Notes under the pieces: generated by a model | Databases searched by the model: none | What the model saw: only the letters and a program-made list of their open reading frames with translations | What the model was told of the DNA's origin: nothing | Program-made: the position numbers and the translations under genes | Source of the DNA: Grammothele lineata | Lineage: Eukaryota; Basidiomycota; Agaricomycetes; Polyporales; Polyporaceae | Reading direction: 5' to 3' | DNA length: 64,000 bases | Assembly: GCA_002150815.3 (NCBI GenBank) | Contig: NDFF03000370.1 | Coordinates: 310,001-374,000 of the forward strand | Shown here: positions 61,732 to 64,000 of the stretch, piece after piece | Layout of the letters: every line of letters begins with the position of its first letter | Position numbering within the stretch: position 1 is the stretch's first letter

Positions 61732-62257
61732 TACGGTGGCCATGGGGCGGTTTCGCCTCACATCTGGGGGTGGCGGGAAGTTAGTTACTTCAAGAAGTTG
61801 TATCCAGTAAAAGCAGTACCGGAGGCCGTGTACCTGTAATACGAGTATCGTGAATTGTGGCTTGGGCGCAGGGCGAAACTCTCCTGGAGTCGACACGCAG
61901 TGTTCTTGGCTGACTACGAGCGTTCTCGACAAGACGGACAGCTCTCGTCCTGTTTGGATACGCACTGCGGCGGGGCAAGGCGGGGCGGGTGCGCGCCGCG
62001 GCGCAGCCACGCGGGGAACGCGGCGCGCGGCTCCGTCATCGCTCTTGCAACCGATCCGCCTCCATCCGTCTTGCCCACAGCTCTCGTCCATCTTACTTAC
62101 GCCCTCTCATTCCGCTTAATCTCTGCTTAAGAGCGTGGACGAAGGTCCCCCTCACGATCTCTACTCTCCACACTCCCGCCAGCTCTTACCGTATTGCTCG
62201 CGGCGGACGCTATCACCCATCTCAATCGCCCTGCTTGTCCCATCTCGTTTCTGAATT
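61732..62257. other. RIB5 / MYO1 intergenic
   Basis: About 530 bp, same-strand spacer. C/T-rich just before the myosin start, as common for fungal promoters. Nothing else seen. Confidence 0.4.
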
Positions 62258-64000
62258 ATGGTGAGTAGTGTTGGCAGGTAATTCCTCTCGCTGAATCTTG
62301 AACGCGCCGACCTCCCAGGCGCCGTCCAAGAAGGCGGGCAAGAAGGGGGCCGCGGCGACTCCCAAGAAGAGCGCAGCGGCAGGCAAGGTTGCCAAGGTAC
62401 GTACCCTCAGGCCATGAGTGTCATTGCCTGCACGCTCAACCCTGCTATGCTTGCAGGCCGACTGGAAGGAGGGCTTCAAGAAGAAGCAGGTCGGCGTGTC
62501 CGACATGACGCTCTTGACCACGATCACGAACGAGAGCATCAACGAGAACCTCGAGAAGAGGTGGAAGAACGGCGAGATCTATACCTACATCGGTGCTGTG
62601 CTTATTTCCGTGAACCCCTTCAGAGGTGCGCCCCCACCGCTCGCCCCGCCACTGTCGCGTGCCTCACGCAGGCCGTGCATCGGACAGATCTGGGCATCTA
62701 CACGCCCGACGTCTTGCAGAAGTACAAGGGCAAGAACAGGCTCGAGGTCCCTCCACACGTCTTTGCAATCGCGGAGTCTGCATACTACAACATGAATGCG
62801 TACCACGAGAATCAATGTGTCATTATCTCAGGCGAGTCCGGTGCGGGTAAAACCGAAGCTGCGAAGCAGATCATGCAGTACATCGCTGCCGTTTCGGGTG
62901 GCGAGGACAGCAGTATCCAAGAGATCAAGGACATGGTGCTCGCTACGAACCCGCTTCTGGAAAGTTTTGGGTGCGCAAAGACGTTGCGGAATAATAACTC
63001 CAGTCGGCATGTGCGTCCTGCGGGCATGGCTGAATTCGTTCTTGCTCACGTCCGTGTAGGGAAAGTACTTGGAAATCATGTTCAACGACCACGGCGAGCC
63101 GATCGGCGCTCAGATCACCAACTATCTGCTGGAGAAGGGTCGTGTGGTTGGACAGGTTGACAACGAGCGCAATTTCCATATATTCTACCAGTTCACCAAG
63201 GCGGCTTCGGATGAACAGCGTGGTATGCATGACAATATCCCTTGAGAGCCATCCGCTCATTTCAGCTACAGAGGCGTTCGGGCTGCAGACCCCGGACGCT
63301 TACGCTTATACTAGTTTGAGCAACTGCTTGGACGTACCCGGAATTGACGATTCCAAGGACTTCGCCGACACGATTGTGAGTATTCTTCACACTTGCATTA
63401 GGCGCTATTGAATACCCACGTGAAACAGAAAGCGATGCAAGTTATCGGGCTGAGCGACTACGAGCAGGGAGAGATTTTCCGCATGCTCGCTGTCATTCTT
63501 TGGTTGGGCAATGTTCAGTACTCCGAGAAAGACGACGGGAATGCGGACGTCGCGGATACCAGTGTCACGGACTTTGTTGGATACCTGCTGGAGGTGGACC
63601 CCGCACTCGTGCTCAAGGCTATGACAAATAGGACTATGGAAACACAGCGTGGTGGGCGGCGTGGTTCGGTCTACGAGGTGCCCTTGAACCCCGCCCAGGC
63701 TAGTGCAGGCCGCGACGCTCTATCGAAAGCCATATACAATAACTTGTTCGAGTGGATTGTGTCTAAGGTTAACCAGTCAATGAAGCCTCGTCAAGCAACG
63801 GCTCAGTTGATTGGAATCCTCGTAAGTCACTCCGTTCCATTAATCATACCTCTCTATTTATTTCATTTTGCGGACATAGGATATTTTCGGCTTCGAGATC
63901 TTCGAGGTACATATCACTTTGATTCACTTGGCGGAAGGGTTTTTTGAAAGAACGCTGTCTACCAGGACAACTCCTTCGAGCAGCTTTGCATCAACTACGT
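62258..64000 (+). CDS. MYO1: Myosin-1 (class I myosin), 3' truncated by the window
   Basis: Exons visible: 62258-62260 (the ATG alone), 62319-62396, 62457-62625, 62688-63010, 63060-63222, 63272-63375, 63429-63821, 63880-63906, 63966 onward. The N-terminus is basic ([19 protein letters not shown]), as in fungal class I myosins. The motor head shows [20 protein letters not shown], the P-loop [17 protein letters not shown], switch [18 protein letters not shown] and switch [11 protein letters not shown], then [10 protein letters not shown] where the window ends. The IQ, TH1, SH3 and acidic Arp2/3-binding tail expected of the family lie outside. It drives endocytic actin patch movement. The start codon is separated from the rest by an intron directly after ATG. 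Confidence 0.95.

Overview
The window is nuclear DNA of a filamentous basidiomycete, most likely an Agaricomycete of the Polyporales type. The evidence is GC-rich coding sequence, genes cut by many short (about 45-70 nt) GT-AG introns including exons of 11-30 nt, and the gene content: a fungal P450, a DUF6534-type seven-helix protein, a BTB fragment, GH5 exo-beta-1,3-glucanases, a Zn2Cys6 factor, a class I myosin and a Tad/I-like LINE. Exon-intron models were built by hand from splice consensus, reading-phase continuity and, for duplicated genes, shared intron positions; they have not been checked against transcripts.

Layout. 1-2330: 3' end of a non-LTR retrotransposon with a poly(A) tail, lying in the 3' part of a BTB gene of opposite orientation. 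3616-5869: cytochrome P450. 6253-16736: housekeeping block with a tandem-bromodomain RSC4-like protein (+), a PFA4-like DHHC palmitoyltransferase (-), a repeat-bearing protein with a mitochondrial presequence (+), a SAS4-like chromatin protein (-) and NAF1 (-). 17044-25214: two tandem + strand members of a large 2OG-Fe(II) oxygenase-like family. 25645-26100: a MITE with 35-bp terminal inverted repeats. 27429-29334: DUF6534 membrane protein. 30357-32077: GH5 glucanase A (-). 32078-35080: gene-poor, with a perfect 22-bp hairpin. 35081-36677: UAP1. 37027-39149: taxilin-like coiled coil interrupted by a SUMO-like domain. 40125-41162: mitochondrial EF-Ts. 41980-55919: GH5 B (+), two more oxygenase-family genes (-, -) and GH5 C (+). 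56764-57982: Zn2Cys6 protein. 59220-60239: single-pass membrane protein. 60349-60659: 85-residue membrane protein. 60833-61731: riboflavin synthase. 62258 to the end: myosin-1, cut by the window edge.

The accessory part consists of two interleaved gene families. The oxygenase-like family has four members. Only the first keeps the HxD...H iron ligands and the 2OG-binding Arg; the second lacks the catalytic domain; the third and fourth have substituted ligands. All four keep a C-terminal W-x-C-x-C-x2-C module, and two (a third out of frame) end in a SUMO-interaction-like I/V-I-D-L-T tail. Three GH5 genes sit around these pairs; A and B, in opposite orientation, are nearly identical only from mid last exon into the 3' flank, which suggests gene conversion. 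The taxilin/SUMO-like chimera is the most unusual single-gene architecture.
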